DNA of 64,000 nt from Leptolyngbya sp. PCC 7375 (GTDB lineage Bacteria > Cyanobacteriota > Cyanobacteriia > Phormidesmidales > Phormidesmidaceae), in contig NZ_JH993797.1 in NCBI RefSeq assembly GCF_000316115.1, forward strand, positions 248,001-312,000. Direction: 5' to 3'. How positions within the stretch are numbered: the stretch's first letter is position 1; each line of letters begins with the position of its first letter. Shown here piece after piece: positions 9,445 to 16,484 of the stretch. Made by a program: the position numbers and the translations under genes. The notes below the pieces were generated by a model that ran no database searches, was not told where the DNA came from, and saw only the letters and a program-made list of their open reading frames with translations.

Positions 9445-10602
9445 ATGGCAAACTTCATGATTAACGCTCTCATCGATCGATCTAATTATCCAAGCCTTAA
9501 CGATTCTGTCTATCTCAACCAGGCTTCATTAGGGCTCATTGGTCAGCCTGCTGCACAGTCAATGCACGACTTCCTTGATAATATTGCCCGCCATGGCAAT
9601 CTCAGAATGACCGATGAGGAAGAGGTGGGATTCTTTGAGTCGTTACGTCAGCGCGGTGCAAGACTCTTGAATTGTAGTCCTGATCGGCTGGCAATTATAG
9701 CCAGCGCTAGTGAATTGCTCGGTCAACTTCCCTTTTTGATTCGTCCGACATCCGGTAGTTGTATTGTTGCCGTATCAACAGATTTTCCAGCCATCACTCG
9801 CCCTTGGATTCGATATGCGGAAGAGCATGATTGCTCTCTTCGTTTTGTTGATGACATTGCAACTGAGAATCTTACAGATAGCCTGATCGATCACATCAAT
9901 AGTCGTACCGCCGTTGTAGCCATCAGCTCTGTTCAGTTTTCCACTGGAACCATGGTTGATATTCCCCGGTTGCGCGAAGCCTGTGCGCGTGTGAATGCAA
10001 GGCTAGTTGTCGATGTCACCCAAGCAGCAGGAATTCTGAAGATAGATTCACAGCATTGGCAGGCTGATGCTGTTGTTACCAGTGGCTATAAGTGGCTGGG
10101 GGGGCATGGTGGTGTTGCGATCGCAACCGTTGCCCCCGGTTTGCTTGAGCAAGATACACCGCTTCCAGGCTGGATGGGAACAACCAATCCGTTTGATTTT
10201 GACGCCACAACGTTAAAGTTTGCCACCGGCGCACGACGCTTTACACAGTCGACGATGTCCTACATTTCGATGGTGGGCCTCACAACGGCGCTTGAAAATT
10301 TAATGGCTTTGAGCGAAGGTCAACGTGAGGCCCACTCACGTCGTCTTGCCCACAGGCTAATCCAGGGGACCCAGACATACGGATGGACACCATTTCGAGC
10401 ATTGGAGACTCCGTCAGCTTCTCCCCATATAGTCACGCTTGCTCACTCAGAATTCGATGTGGAGAGAGCCAGAGACGCCTTACGTCGTAACCGAATCGTT
10501 TGTGGAACGCGCAACGGTCGCATTAGGATTTCGCTTGCGCCATATAACAATAGTGTTGATATTGATGCGTTAATCGATGTGTTGGCTACCCTTGAAAGCT
10601 GA
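9445..10602 (+). CDS. Aminotransferase class V-fold PLP-dependent enzyme
   Basis: 385-aa cytosolic PLP enzyme of the cysteine desulfurase/selenocysteine lyase-like fold. Residues in order: NQASLGLIGQPA near the N terminus, the cofactor region AVVAISSVQFSTGTMVDIPRL, RLVVDVTQAAGILKID (Asp binding the pyridine nitrogen, then Gln), and TSGYKWLGGHGG with the Schiff-base lysine. The C-terminal domain is present (VCGTRNGRIRISLAPYNN). No catalytic-loop Cys typical of NifS/SufS is obvious, so I do not call it a desulfurase. No co-transcribed neighbour fixes the substrate. Confidence 0.8.
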   Translation: MANFMINALIDRSNYPSLNDSVYLNQASLGLIGQPAAQSMHDFLDNIARHGNLRMTDEEEVGFFESLRQRGARLLNCSPDRLAIIASASELLGQLPFLIRPTSGSCIVAVSTDFPAITRPWIRYAEEHDCSLRFVDDIATENLTDSLIDHINSRTAVVAISSVQFSTGTMVDIPRLREACARVNARLVVDVTQAAGILKIDSQHWQADAVVTSGYKWLGGHGGVAIATVAPGLLEQDTPLPGWMGTTNPFDFDATTLKFATGARRFTQSTMSYISMVGLTTALENLMALSEGQREAHSRRLAHRLIQGTQTYGWTPFRALETPSASPHIVTLAHSEFDVERARDALRRNRIVCGTRNGRIRISLAPYNNSVDIDALIDVLATLES

Positions 10603-10668
10603 GGACTCTACTCGAACGTCAATTTAGGTAGGCAGCCAATCTAAATTTCAGTAATCAGGTTTTTGGGA

Positions 10669-10842
10669 TCAGTCTTCACCGCCTTCACCGCCTTCACCCC
10701 CCTCAGGGGCCACGTCTTCAATTTCAGCAGGCTCTGTAGCTTCACCGCCTTCACCGCCTTCACCCCCACCACAAGCCGTGCCAAGGGTGGCAATCATACC
10801 GACGGTTAGAAAAAGTTCTAGGGGCTTCAATCGCTTCTTCAT
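10669..10842 (-). CDS. Small Gly/Glu-repeat lipoprotein-like peptide, 57 aa
   Basis: ATG at 10842 has AGGTGA 4 nt upstream. The peptide has a basic start (MKKRLKP), a hydrophobic signal (LELFLTVGMIATLGTAC) and Cys24, a plausible lipidation residue, although the lipobox GTAC is imperfect. The mature part is almost only Gly, Glu and Ala with two GGEGGEGGE blocks separated by ATEPAEIEDVAPE. The leader and repeat resemble the N terminus of the phosphatase-like lipoprotein at 15127 (VELFLTLGLTVALVGCGGG, then GGEGGEGGEGGEGG). Both seem to belong to one export-leader family. Function unknown; the acidic mature tail would sit at the membrane surface. Confidence 0.7.
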   Translation of the reverse strand: MKKRLKPLELFLTVGMIATLGTACGGGEGGEGGEATEPAEIEDVAPEGGEGGEGGED

Positions 10843-10885
10843 ACGTCACCTATATTAAAAAAATATTTCAATAACTCAACCACTA

Positions 10886-11005
10886 TGCACTGAAAGTACA
10901 TAGGTTCTCGAAGGGACTGAAAGTCCCAGCTTTCGAACAGGTCCGAAAGTACTTAGAAAGACAAATCCGGAATGGATAATGCTAAAGCCTTGCACTGAAA
11001 GTGCA
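10886..11005. repeat. Three hairpins sharing a TGAAA loop
   Basis: Three 15-nt stem-loops with the same loop: TGCAC-TGAAA-GTACA at 10886-10900 (one mismatch), GGGAC-TGAAA-GTCCC at 10913-10927 and TGCAC-TGAAA-GTGCA at 10991-11005. Stem sequences differ between copies while the loop is kept, which suggests conserved structure. They lie in the spacer between the small lipoprotein promoter and the XRE/GrpE-like gene. Confidence 0.6.
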
Positions 11006-11157
11006 TAGTTTTTAACTAGCGTGTCTGGGACCATAAAACTAATCATGAGCTTATATTTATCGATATTACATGTCAATATGAAGTCGACGACCCATGCCTG
11101 GCCCTATTCATAGCAGGTTCTGGTTAAGCGGTACAATCCCATAACGCTTCATACCGC

Positions 11158-11847
11158 ATGTCAATGTCCAACGCCTCTACCCACAGTGATCCCTCAGCCA
11201 GCGAGCAGGCTCTGCAAACTATGATGCAGCAAGCCAATATCCCTAGCCAGCGGGCACTGGCCGAAAAAGCAAAGGTCTCTCGCTGGCAGGTGCAACAGCT
11301 GAGGCAGGGAAATATTGACACCATGCGGGTGACTGCTTTGAAAAAGCTAGCAGCAGCGCTTGAATGCTCTCTTGCTGAGCTGTTTCAGGCATTTGACCCC
11401 GAACAGTCTATGGCAGAAACCATAGCTGTTTCCATTGGAGAGAGCACCCGTGACGAAGTTGCCCGATTGCGCCAGGAATATGCGCGTTTAGAGCAACGGT
11501 TAGAACAACAAAGCCAGTATCTACAGGAGCAATTCCAAGCGGATTCGCTGCAGGTGCTGGAATCTTGGCTTACTTATTGGCCCACAGCGGCAAAAGCTGC
11601 CACCGAGCATGACGGCTTTGATGCTAAGAAACTATTGCCTTTGGTCAAACCCGTGGAACGATTGCTGGAAAGCTGGGGAGTGACTGTTATCGGCACAGTG
11701 GGCCAACAACTTTCCTATGATCCGCAACAGCATCAATTGGTCAGGGGCATGGCCAACCCCGAAGACCTGGTACGTGTTAGCCATGTAGGATATCGCCATG
11801 GCGATAATTTACTGCAACGGGTTAAAGTGGTGCCGCTTAATCCTTAA
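11158..11847 (+). CDS. XRE helix-turn-helix protein with GrpE-like C terminus
   Basis: 229 aa. Residues ~20-80 form an XRE/Cro helix-turn-helix (IPSQRALAEKAKVSRWQVQQLRQG... VTALKKLAAALECSLAELF). Residues ~95-135 are a coiled coil (EVARLRQEYARLEQRLEQQSQYLQEQ). The last ~80 residues recall GrpE: LLPLVKPVERLLESWGV and VSHVGYRHGDNLLQRVKV, similar to the GrpE ending GYxxGDRVLRPAxV. GrpE is the DnaK nucleotide-exchange factor. A fusion to a DNA-binding domain suggests a regulator or a chaperone adaptor; which one is unknown. Its 3' end overlaps the convergent gene at 11837 by 11 bp. Confidence 0.75.
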   Translation: MSMSNASTHSDPSASEQALQTMMQQANIPSQRALAEKAKVSRWQVQQLRQGNIDTMRVTALKKLAAALECSLAELFQAFDPEQSMAETIAVSIGESTRDEVARLRQEYARLEQRLEQQSQYLQEQFQADSLQVLESWLTYWPTAAKAATEHDGFDAKKLLPLVKPVERLLESWGVTVIGTVGQQLSYDPQQHQLVRGMANPEDLVRVSHVGYRHGDNLLQRVKVVPLNP

Positions 11848-12190
11848 ATGAGCATTCAACGGTAATTTGTAGATTGGCCTCGGCACTGCCCTCTGTGATG
11901 TAGGGAATGCCCGATGACCCTGCTATTTTCAGACCAAACTCAAGGTTGACCTTATCGACATTACCACTGCCTAATTCTTTGAAGGCGTTTAACACATAAC
12001 GGGTGTACTGGGTAATGGTGTTTTTGACGGTTGGTAACTGTCGCTGAATGCTTGAGGAAAATGCTCCTTTAGAAACCCGTCCTGGTTCCGATTCATCCGT
12101 AGGGGGGGCACTGGGGATATCGTTACGATCGGCCGCTTCAATGTAAATGGTCGTTCCGTCTTCGAGAATAATAGGCGCTAGTTGAGACAT
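11837..12190 (-). CDS. CU044_2847 family (trypsin-co-occurring domain 1) protein
   Basis: 117-aa soluble protein. It begins with a beta-hairpin (LAPIILEDGTTIYIEAAD), has a Pro/Ser-rich linker, and ends with the helix-strand unit VLNAFKELGSGNVDKVNLEFGLKIAG followed by SAEANLQITVECSFKD. This pattern fits the CU044_2847 / trypsin-co-occurring domain 1 family of small proteins, often near trypsin-like proteases or in regulatory islands. No protease lies next to it here. It converges with, and overlaps by 11 bp, the XRE/GrpE-like gene, so the two transcripts are antisense at their ends. Confidence 0.7.
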   Translation of the reverse strand: MSQLAPIILEDGTTIYIEAADRNDIPSAPPTDESEPGRVSKGAFSSSIQRQLPTVKNTITQYTRYVLNAFKELGSGNVDKVNLEFGLKIAGSSGIPYITEGSAEANLQITVECSFKD

Positions 12191-12627
12191 GAATAGACGT
12201 CCTGTGACGTGTAGATGCTGTCCTTTCTATGCCCATTTTCTAAGGGTTACTACCGTTGATATATGCAACTCCTCGGCATGCTTTGGATTTGCCCCCTCGC
12301 TCACTATTGAAAATTTATATTATTTATGTGACGTGGGATACGAGAAGCAGTCAGCGATCTTTAATAGAAACTATCGTTAACTGTCTGGGCATTGATTTAT
12401 GGTTATCGCAATGCTGATTTTTTGTAGAAGGAGTCAGATTGGTCGATAAAATAGGTATTTAACAGGCATTTTCGGCAATTGCACTTGCTATTTAACATAA
12501 AAAACTTGACCAATCTAGGTCCTCTAAATAAGAATGAGTATCAATCCTGTTAATGCGAACTAGTCCATGGCGGAGTGCATAGCCCAAATAGCGTGGCTCA
12601 GGCGAAGCCTTTCCAAAGGAGAATCCC
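12191..12627. other. Promoter region of furA with candidate iron box
   Basis: About 440 bp without a supported gene. The stretch 12527-12545 (AATAAGAATGAGTATCAAT) is AT-rich and partly palindromic, resembling a Fur box, ~80 nt before furA; autoregulation by FurA is plausible. A reading frame at 12189-12380 was judged non-coding. The ribosome-binding site AAAGGAGA sits just before furA. Confidence 0.4.
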
Positions 12628-13089
12628 ATGTCTTTCTATTCTGATGATGTATGGAAAGCCGAGCTTAATGCCCGAGGCTACCGCTCTACGCCTCAGCGTC
12701 AGAAGATTCTCAGTATTTTTCAGACCCTAAGTCAGGGCAATCATCTGAGTGCTGAGGATCTTCATGATGTTCTTAGGGAAGATGGCGAACGCATTAGCCT
12801 ATCAACGGTATATAGGACGTTGCATCTATTGGTGTATATGGGTTTATTGAGGGAATTAGAATTGGCTGAAGGACATAAGCATTACGAACTCAACCGCCCT
12901 CTGCGGGATCACCATCACCATTTGGTGTGTGTTCAATGTGGTCAAACCCTGGAATTTCAGGAAAATAATATTGATCGGATTGGTCAAGGACAAGCAGATA
13001 GCTCTGGCTACCATGTTTTAGATTGTCAGCTAATGCTCTACGGTGTGTGTCCTAGCTGTAAATTACGGGGTAAGGTTTCCTATGAATAG
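12628..13089 (+). CDS. fur: Fur family iron-responsive regulator (FurA-like)
   Basis: 153-aa metal-dependent repressor. The winged-helix DNA-binding half reads ELNARGYRSTPQRQKILSIFQTL...GNHLSAEDLHDVL...ERISLSTVYRTLHLL. The dimerisation and metal half has GHKHYELN, the regulatory-site DHHHHLVC, and two structural zinc pairs, CVQC and CPSC. The sequence ISLSTVYRTL...LRELELAEGHKHYE is close to cyanobacterial FurA rather than Zur or PerR. It represses iron-uptake genes when Fe(II) is abundant; likely targets in this window are futA, futB and the IsiA-like gene. Followed by a strong terminator. Confidence 0.92.
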   Translation: MSFYSDDVWKAELNARGYRSTPQRQKILSIFQTLSQGNHLSAEDLHDVLREDGERISLSTVYRTLHLLVYMGLLRELELAEGHKHYELNRPLRDHHHHLVCVQCGQTLEFQENNIDRIGQGQADSSGYHVLDCQLMLYGVCPSCKLRGKVSYE

Positions 13090-13141
13090 CCTGACTAATT
13101 GGAAGAATTCTTAATAGTTCTGTCATCATACTTAATTCAGT

Positions 13142-13180
13142 AAGCTGAAGCCTTTTTCCCCAAGAGCTTCAGCTTTTTTA
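13142..13180 (+). terminator. Rho-independent terminator of furA
   Basis: Ten-bp stem AAGCTGAAGC / GCTTCAGCTT with a ~14-nt loop and a T run, 52 nt after the furA stop codon. Confidence 0.9.
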
Positions 13181-13238
13181 TTATTCAGCTATCGAGATCT
13201 ATTCCTATTTATCCAAAAGTGCTTTATACTGACTTCGA

Positions 13239-13267
13239 AGCTTATTGAAATCTATGTTCAATAAGCT
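13239..13267. repeat. 11-bp perfect inverted repeat upstream of the hydrolase gene
   Basis: AGCTTATTGAA (13239-13249) and TTCAATAAGCT (13257-13267) flank a 7-nt loop. The repeat surrounds the ATG (13254) of a 27-codon frame (13254-13337) that would encode a hydrophobic peptide, VGLGGLSVAMIGLFLVWATV. Either an operator/attenuator hairpin for the gene at 13445 or a structured start site. Confidence 0.5.
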
Positions 13268-13444
13268 GGTGGGCTTGGGAGGTTTAAGTGTGGCCATGAT
13301 TGGTTTGTTTCTAGTGTGGGCAACCGTTTGCCACTAGTTGCTTATTTCAGAAATGATTTTGAGAAATGACGTTGTCGTCACCCAGGTTGTTTGGCTAAAT
13401 ATCAAAAGCTGTTAATCAGATTGTTGCGTTAATCATTATTGTCT

Positions 13445-14185
13445 ATGTCTTACTTTCCTTCTGCATTGTGGTTGACGGTTAGTCCTAATCTCAAGAGATT
13501 TGATCAGAGATTATTGTGTCGTCTGTCAAAGCGAGTTTCCATCGCTCGCTGGGAATATATTCAAACGGCTGATGAGCCCTGTTGTTTAGAGGTGGCCATC
13601 AGTTTGTTGCATGACTATTTGCATAAGAATTTTGTACATACCAAGCAGCCGATAGATTTGATAGGACATGGTTTGAGTGGCGTTGTGGGCTGGCTTTATA
13701 CCCAGCGATATCCAGAGCATGTTAGATCGTTGACGCTGTTGTCTGTGGCGGCTAGCCCAGGGGTTAATTGGCACGCACACTACTATGCTTTGCGACAGTT
13801 GTTGCCCTGTAGTCGTGAAATTGTGTTGGCCCAGATGGCGCGAATGTTGTTTGGCCAACGCAGCTGTGATATCACCCGCGTATTGGTTGAAATGCTGCAA
13901 CAAGACTTAGATTCAGGGCTCGCTATCCATTCTTTGGTGAAGTGTCAAGATATTGAGTCAACCCAGATTCAGCCTCCACTGTTGGTATGTCAAGGGGGCA
14001 ATGATGCCGTTGTGAATAGCTCGGAACGTTGGCGGTCATTGCTTAAGCCCAGCGATCGCATGTGGACCTGTCCTGAAGGCCATCATTTCTTTCACTTTGA
14101 TCAGCCGCGTTTAGTCGAATCCACCATCCTGCACCATTGGCAACAGGTAGAACAGTTAAACCGTGCTGCTGTATTAAATCACTAG
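13445..14185 (+). CDS. Alpha/beta-hydrolase fold protein with altered nucleophile elbow
   Basis: 246 aa from the ATG at 13445 (a TTG two codons upstream is possible). The fold is clear: DLIGHGLSGVVGWLYTQRYPEHVRSLTLLS aligns with the nucleophile elbow, PPLLVCQGGNDAVV supplies the acid strand, and CPEGHHFFHFDQP the histidine. The usual elbow GHSxGG reads G74-H75-G76-L77-S78-G79, so the expected serine position is Gly76 and the nearest Ser is two residues later. It may be a non-catalytic hydrolase-fold protein. It lies between furA and a Crp-family gene. Copy B of the MITE-like element starts 2 nt after its stop codon. Confidence 0.75.
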   Translation: MSYFPSALWLTVSPNLKRFDQRLLCRLSKRVSIARWEYIQTADEPCCLEVAISLLHDYLHKNFVHTKQPIDLIGHGLSGVVGWLYTQRYPEHVRSLTLLSVAASPGVNWHAHYYALRQLLPCSREIVLAQMARMLFGQRSCDITRVLVEMLQQDLDSGLAIHSLVKCQDIESTQIQPPLLVCQGGNDAVVNSSERWRSLLKPSDRMWTCPEGHHFFHFDQPRLVESTILHHWQQVEQLNRAAVLNH

Positions 14186-14186
14186 T

Positions 14187-14271
14187 GTTGCTGATCCTTG
14201 GGAGAGTTTAATCTGAAAAATACTGATGTAGGGCAATCTTGACAGATCGATTCATCCTTTAAATCAGCAAC
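14187..14271 (+). mobile_element. MITE-like element, copy B (85 bp)
   Basis: Exact 9-bp terminal inverted repeats GTTGCTGAT (14187-14195) and ATCAGCAAC (14263-14271). Same orientation and length as copy C at 21255, and collinear with the reverse complement of copy A. The RNA would fold as a long imperfect hairpin. It begins 2 nt after the stop codon of the hydrolase-fold gene. Confidence 0.85.
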
Positions 14272-14322
14272 GGAGATCACTAACTTTCAGCTATATCCCA
14301 TGTTGTAAACACTATATTCACT

Positions 14323-14898
14323 ATGTCTTCAACGCTGTTACAACCCAATTATCGTTTTAAGCGTCGCGATCGCATCTCTGTTGACACGTGTACACTTTGG
14401 CAAGTGCGCTCTGGGTTAGTGCGTACGGTCACCTGGAGTGAAGAGGGTGAAATTGTTGTTCTGGGTTTATGGAGCCCAGGCAGTGTTATTGGCGTTCCCA
14501 TCAGTCAAGTGGAACCCTGTGAATTACAGTGTTTGAGCGCAGTTGAACTGATTCGACTACCCCTAGATTATCCCCTCACAATTGATATGCTGCTCAAGCA
14601 TACGGCCCAGGTTAATCGCTTATTACAAATTATGCACTGCCGTCAGGTACAAGATCGATTGCTGCAGTTTACCTGTTGGTTAGCAGAGAATTTTGGTCAA
14701 CCCACGAGCCATGGCCGGTTGATCACTATCAGATTAACCCATCAAGAAATTGCTGAAACCATTGGTACTTCAAGAGTCACCATCACCCGATTTATTAAAC
14801 AACTGGAGGCCACTGGGCTTATGCGCTGGTCTGGTAGAGAACGATTTGTCAGCAATAAAGCCCTCAAGGCTCACCACAGAGAATTGATGATCGCCTAA
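14323..14898 (+). CDS. Crp/Fnr family transcriptional regulator
   Basis: 191 aa, slightly shorter than NtcA or Crp. The N-terminal half is a reduced cupin-like effector domain (LWQVRSGLVRTVTWSEEGEIVVLGLWSPGSVIG). It is followed by the dimer helix (LKHTAQVNRLLQIMHCRQVQDRLLQFTCWLAENFG) and a C-terminal winged helix (IRLTHQEIAETIGTSRVTITRFIKQLEATGLMRW). The cyclic-nucleotide phosphate cassette with its Arg is not recognisable, so a different ligand or none is likely. In cyanobacteria such short Crp proteins lie beside iron and nutrient-stress genes; here it sits between furA and futA. Its targets are not known. Confidence 0.85.
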   Translation: MSSTLLQPNYRFKRRDRISVDTCTLWQVRSGLVRTVTWSEEGEIVVLGLWSPGSVIGVPISQVEPCELQCLSAVELIRLPLDYPLTIDMLLKHTAQVNRLLQIMHCRQVQDRLLQFTCWLAENFGQPTSHGRLITIRLTHQEIAETIGTSRVTITRFIKQLEATGLMRWSGRERFVSNKALKAHHRELMIA

Positions 14899-14941
14899 AC
14901 ATCATCTACAGAGGTCCCATAAGGTCCGTAACGCGTTAGTG

Positions 14942-14974
14942 CCTGTGTTGATTGTCGTCAGCACGGGTTTTTTT
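14942..14974 (+). terminator. Rho-independent terminator of the Crp-family gene
   Basis: Stem CCTGTGTTGA / TCAGCACGGG (two G-U pairs), loop TTGTCG, followed by seven T residues. Confidence 0.8.
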
Positions 14975-15045
14975 CTCCCCAGCCATGTTGGAGTCATTGT
15001 TTGGGGTGTGTTGACAACAGAATTGGCAGCTAATCGATATTTTAA

Positions 15046-15074
15046 TGGATGTCAACATTTTTATTTGACATCCA
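15046..15074. promoter_or_regulatory. Inverted repeat upstream of the phosphatase-like lipoprotein gene
   Basis: TGGATGTCAA (15046-15055) and TTGACATCCA (15065-15074) are perfect 10-bp arms around 9 nt. The right arm contains a -35-like TTGACA. A dimeric regulator bound here would cover the probable promoter of the gene at 15127. Confidence 0.5.
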
Positions 15075-15126
15075 CTCTCAATAGTGTAATTAATCTGTAA
15101 TGACTGCTTTAAACAGATGGAGAGTG

Positions 15127-15894
15127 ATGATGAGACAACCCAAAGCTGTTGAGTTATTTTTAACCCTTGGTCTTACAGTGGCTCTTGTGGGCTGTGGTGG
15201 TGGAACGACAACTGGTGACACTGCTGATACAGCGACCGATGCCCCCGTCGCTGAGATTGCTGAAGGCGGAGAAGGTGGAGAAGGCGGAGAAGGTGGAGAA
15301 GGTGGTGCTGAATACAGTGCTGGAGAGCAGGCCAATGCTGATTTTCAGGACCAACTAACTGGAGCGGATTTGTTGGCTGCACTGCAAGAAGGCGGTCATG
15401 TGGTCTATTTCCGACATGCTCAAACAGAGCGTGACTATGCGGATCAGGCTGATCCCAACATGGATCTCAACGACTGTGAAACCCAGCGTAAACTCAACGA
15501 TGTGGGTATGCAGCAGTCAAAGGATATTGGCGCGGCCTTTGAAGAAAAAGCAATTCCAGTGGGTGATGTCATCGCCAGTGACTATTGCCGGGCATGGCAG
15601 ACAGCGGATTTAGCCTTTGGTCGCCATGAGAAGAATTCAAAGCTAAACTTCCTGCCTTTTGAGGAATACACCGATGCTCAGGTGGCAGAAATGCAGGACA
15701 ACGTGATGCCACTGCTGACAGCGGTGCCTGCGGCTGGTCAAAACACGGTCATTGTTGGTCATGACGATATTTTTGAAGCTGCAACTGGCATCTATCCGGC
15801 CCCCCAAGGGTTAGCCTACGTGCTCACCCCCGATGGTGCTGGAAGTTTTGAACTGGTTGCCAATATGTTGCCTGAAGAATGGGCCGATCTATAA
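15127..15894 (+). CDS. Histidine-phosphatase (phosphoglycerate mutase-like) lipoprotein
   Basis: 255 aa from ATG 15127, with GGAG 4 nt upstream; an ATG 27 nt earlier has no such site. Residues 1-24 form a lipoprotein signal (VELFLTLGLTVALVGC). Then comes a Thr/Asp-rich segment and the acidic repeat GGEGGEGGEGGEGG. The remaining ~190 residues are a histidine phosphatase domain: HVVYFRHAQTERDY (phospho-accepting His in RHA), ASDYCRAWQTADLAFG and VIVGHDDIFEA (second His). In this superfamily RHG is commoner than RHA. Substrate unknown; location would be the periplasmic face of a membrane. The leader is shared with the 57-aa peptide at 10669. Confidence 0.85.
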   Translation: MMRQPKAVELFLTLGLTVALVGCGGGTTTGDTADTATDAPVAEIAEGGEGGEGGEGGEGGAEYSAGEQANADFQDQLTGADLLAALQEGGHVVYFRHAQTERDYADQADPNMDLNDCETQRKLNDVGMQQSKDIGAAFEEKAIPVGDVIASDYCRAWQTADLAFGRHEKNSKLNFLPFEEYTDAQVAEMQDNVMPLLTAVPAAGQNTVIVGHDDIFEAATGIYPAPQGLAYVLTPDGAGSFELVANMLPEEWADL

Positions 15895-15936
15895 TCTCCC
15901 TTTTAACCCTTTAACTTTCCTTAACGCACACAGGTG

Positions 15937-15969
15937 ATCCGATGGAGAAAACGATTCCATCGGATTTTC
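15937..15969 (+). terminator. Rho-independent terminator of the phosphatase-like gene
   Basis: ATCCGATGGA / TCCATCGGAT stem with a ~9-nt loop and a TTTT tail, 42 nt after the stop codon. Confidence 0.8.
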
Positions 15970-16484
15970 TATCTAGAACATTGATATTGGTTGTCAACTA
16001 TATATCCCATAGAAGATAGATTAGTTAAACTTATTACGATTAATACTCGCCTTAACGTGTGTCTAAAGCTGGTGAAATTACCATAAACAAAGGATTTATC
16101 GCTTCTAGAAGCGATAAATCCGCTTAAACGTATGTTCAGTTTATTAGCTATTGATGTCAATAAGCTTCTGTGGGATAATCCTTTGGCATCTGTGAAATTA
16201 CTGAAAGTGGGAGTCAGTAACTACGTTCATGATCAGGAATGGAGCGCTTAGATATATCGCCAGCCCGATGTTTAAGCACGACAAGGATTGCTGCTGATAC
16301 AAGTGAGATTTGTATCGTTGCTCACCTTATTTTCAGTGGCCAGAAATTGATGATTTTTGCAACTAGTTTGTTTTGGGGTTTTCATCTGTTAAAAGTAATC
16401 ACCATGCAGAATGATAATTAATCCTAATAAACGATGCGTATTGATGGCGTTGTTCGCCTGTAGTCACCCGAAGGATCGGAATCT
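15970..16484. other. futA upstream region
   Basis: About 515 bp with no supported gene. It holds the 30-bp palindrome listed separately. The AT-rich stretch 16409-16427 (GAATGATAATTAATCCTAA) resembles a Fur box, ~60 nt before futA. An AAGGAT ribosome-binding site is at 16471-16476. Confidence 0.45.
16092..16121. repeat. Perfect 30-bp palindrome upstream of futA
   Basis: GGATTTATCGCTTCT is followed immediately by its exact reverse complement; the centre is TCTAGA. With no loop it resembles the 42-bp palindrome at 9222 and may be an operator, a bidirectional terminator stem or a small mobile relic. Confidence 0.85.

Noticed and set aside
10876..11076. 66-codon minus-strand frame over the hairpin region
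   Set aside because: It consists of antisense hairpin repeats and has no ribosome-binding site.
12189..12380. 63-codon plus-strand frame upstream of furA
   Set aside because: No ribosome-binding site, unnatural composition, overlaps the start of the minus-strand gene; treated as promoter DNA.
15090..15382. Several frames rich in Ser-Pro-Pro, Glu-Lys-Val or His-Leu-Leu
   Set aside because: They are other-frame and antisense readings of the Gly/Glu repeat of the lipoprotein gene.
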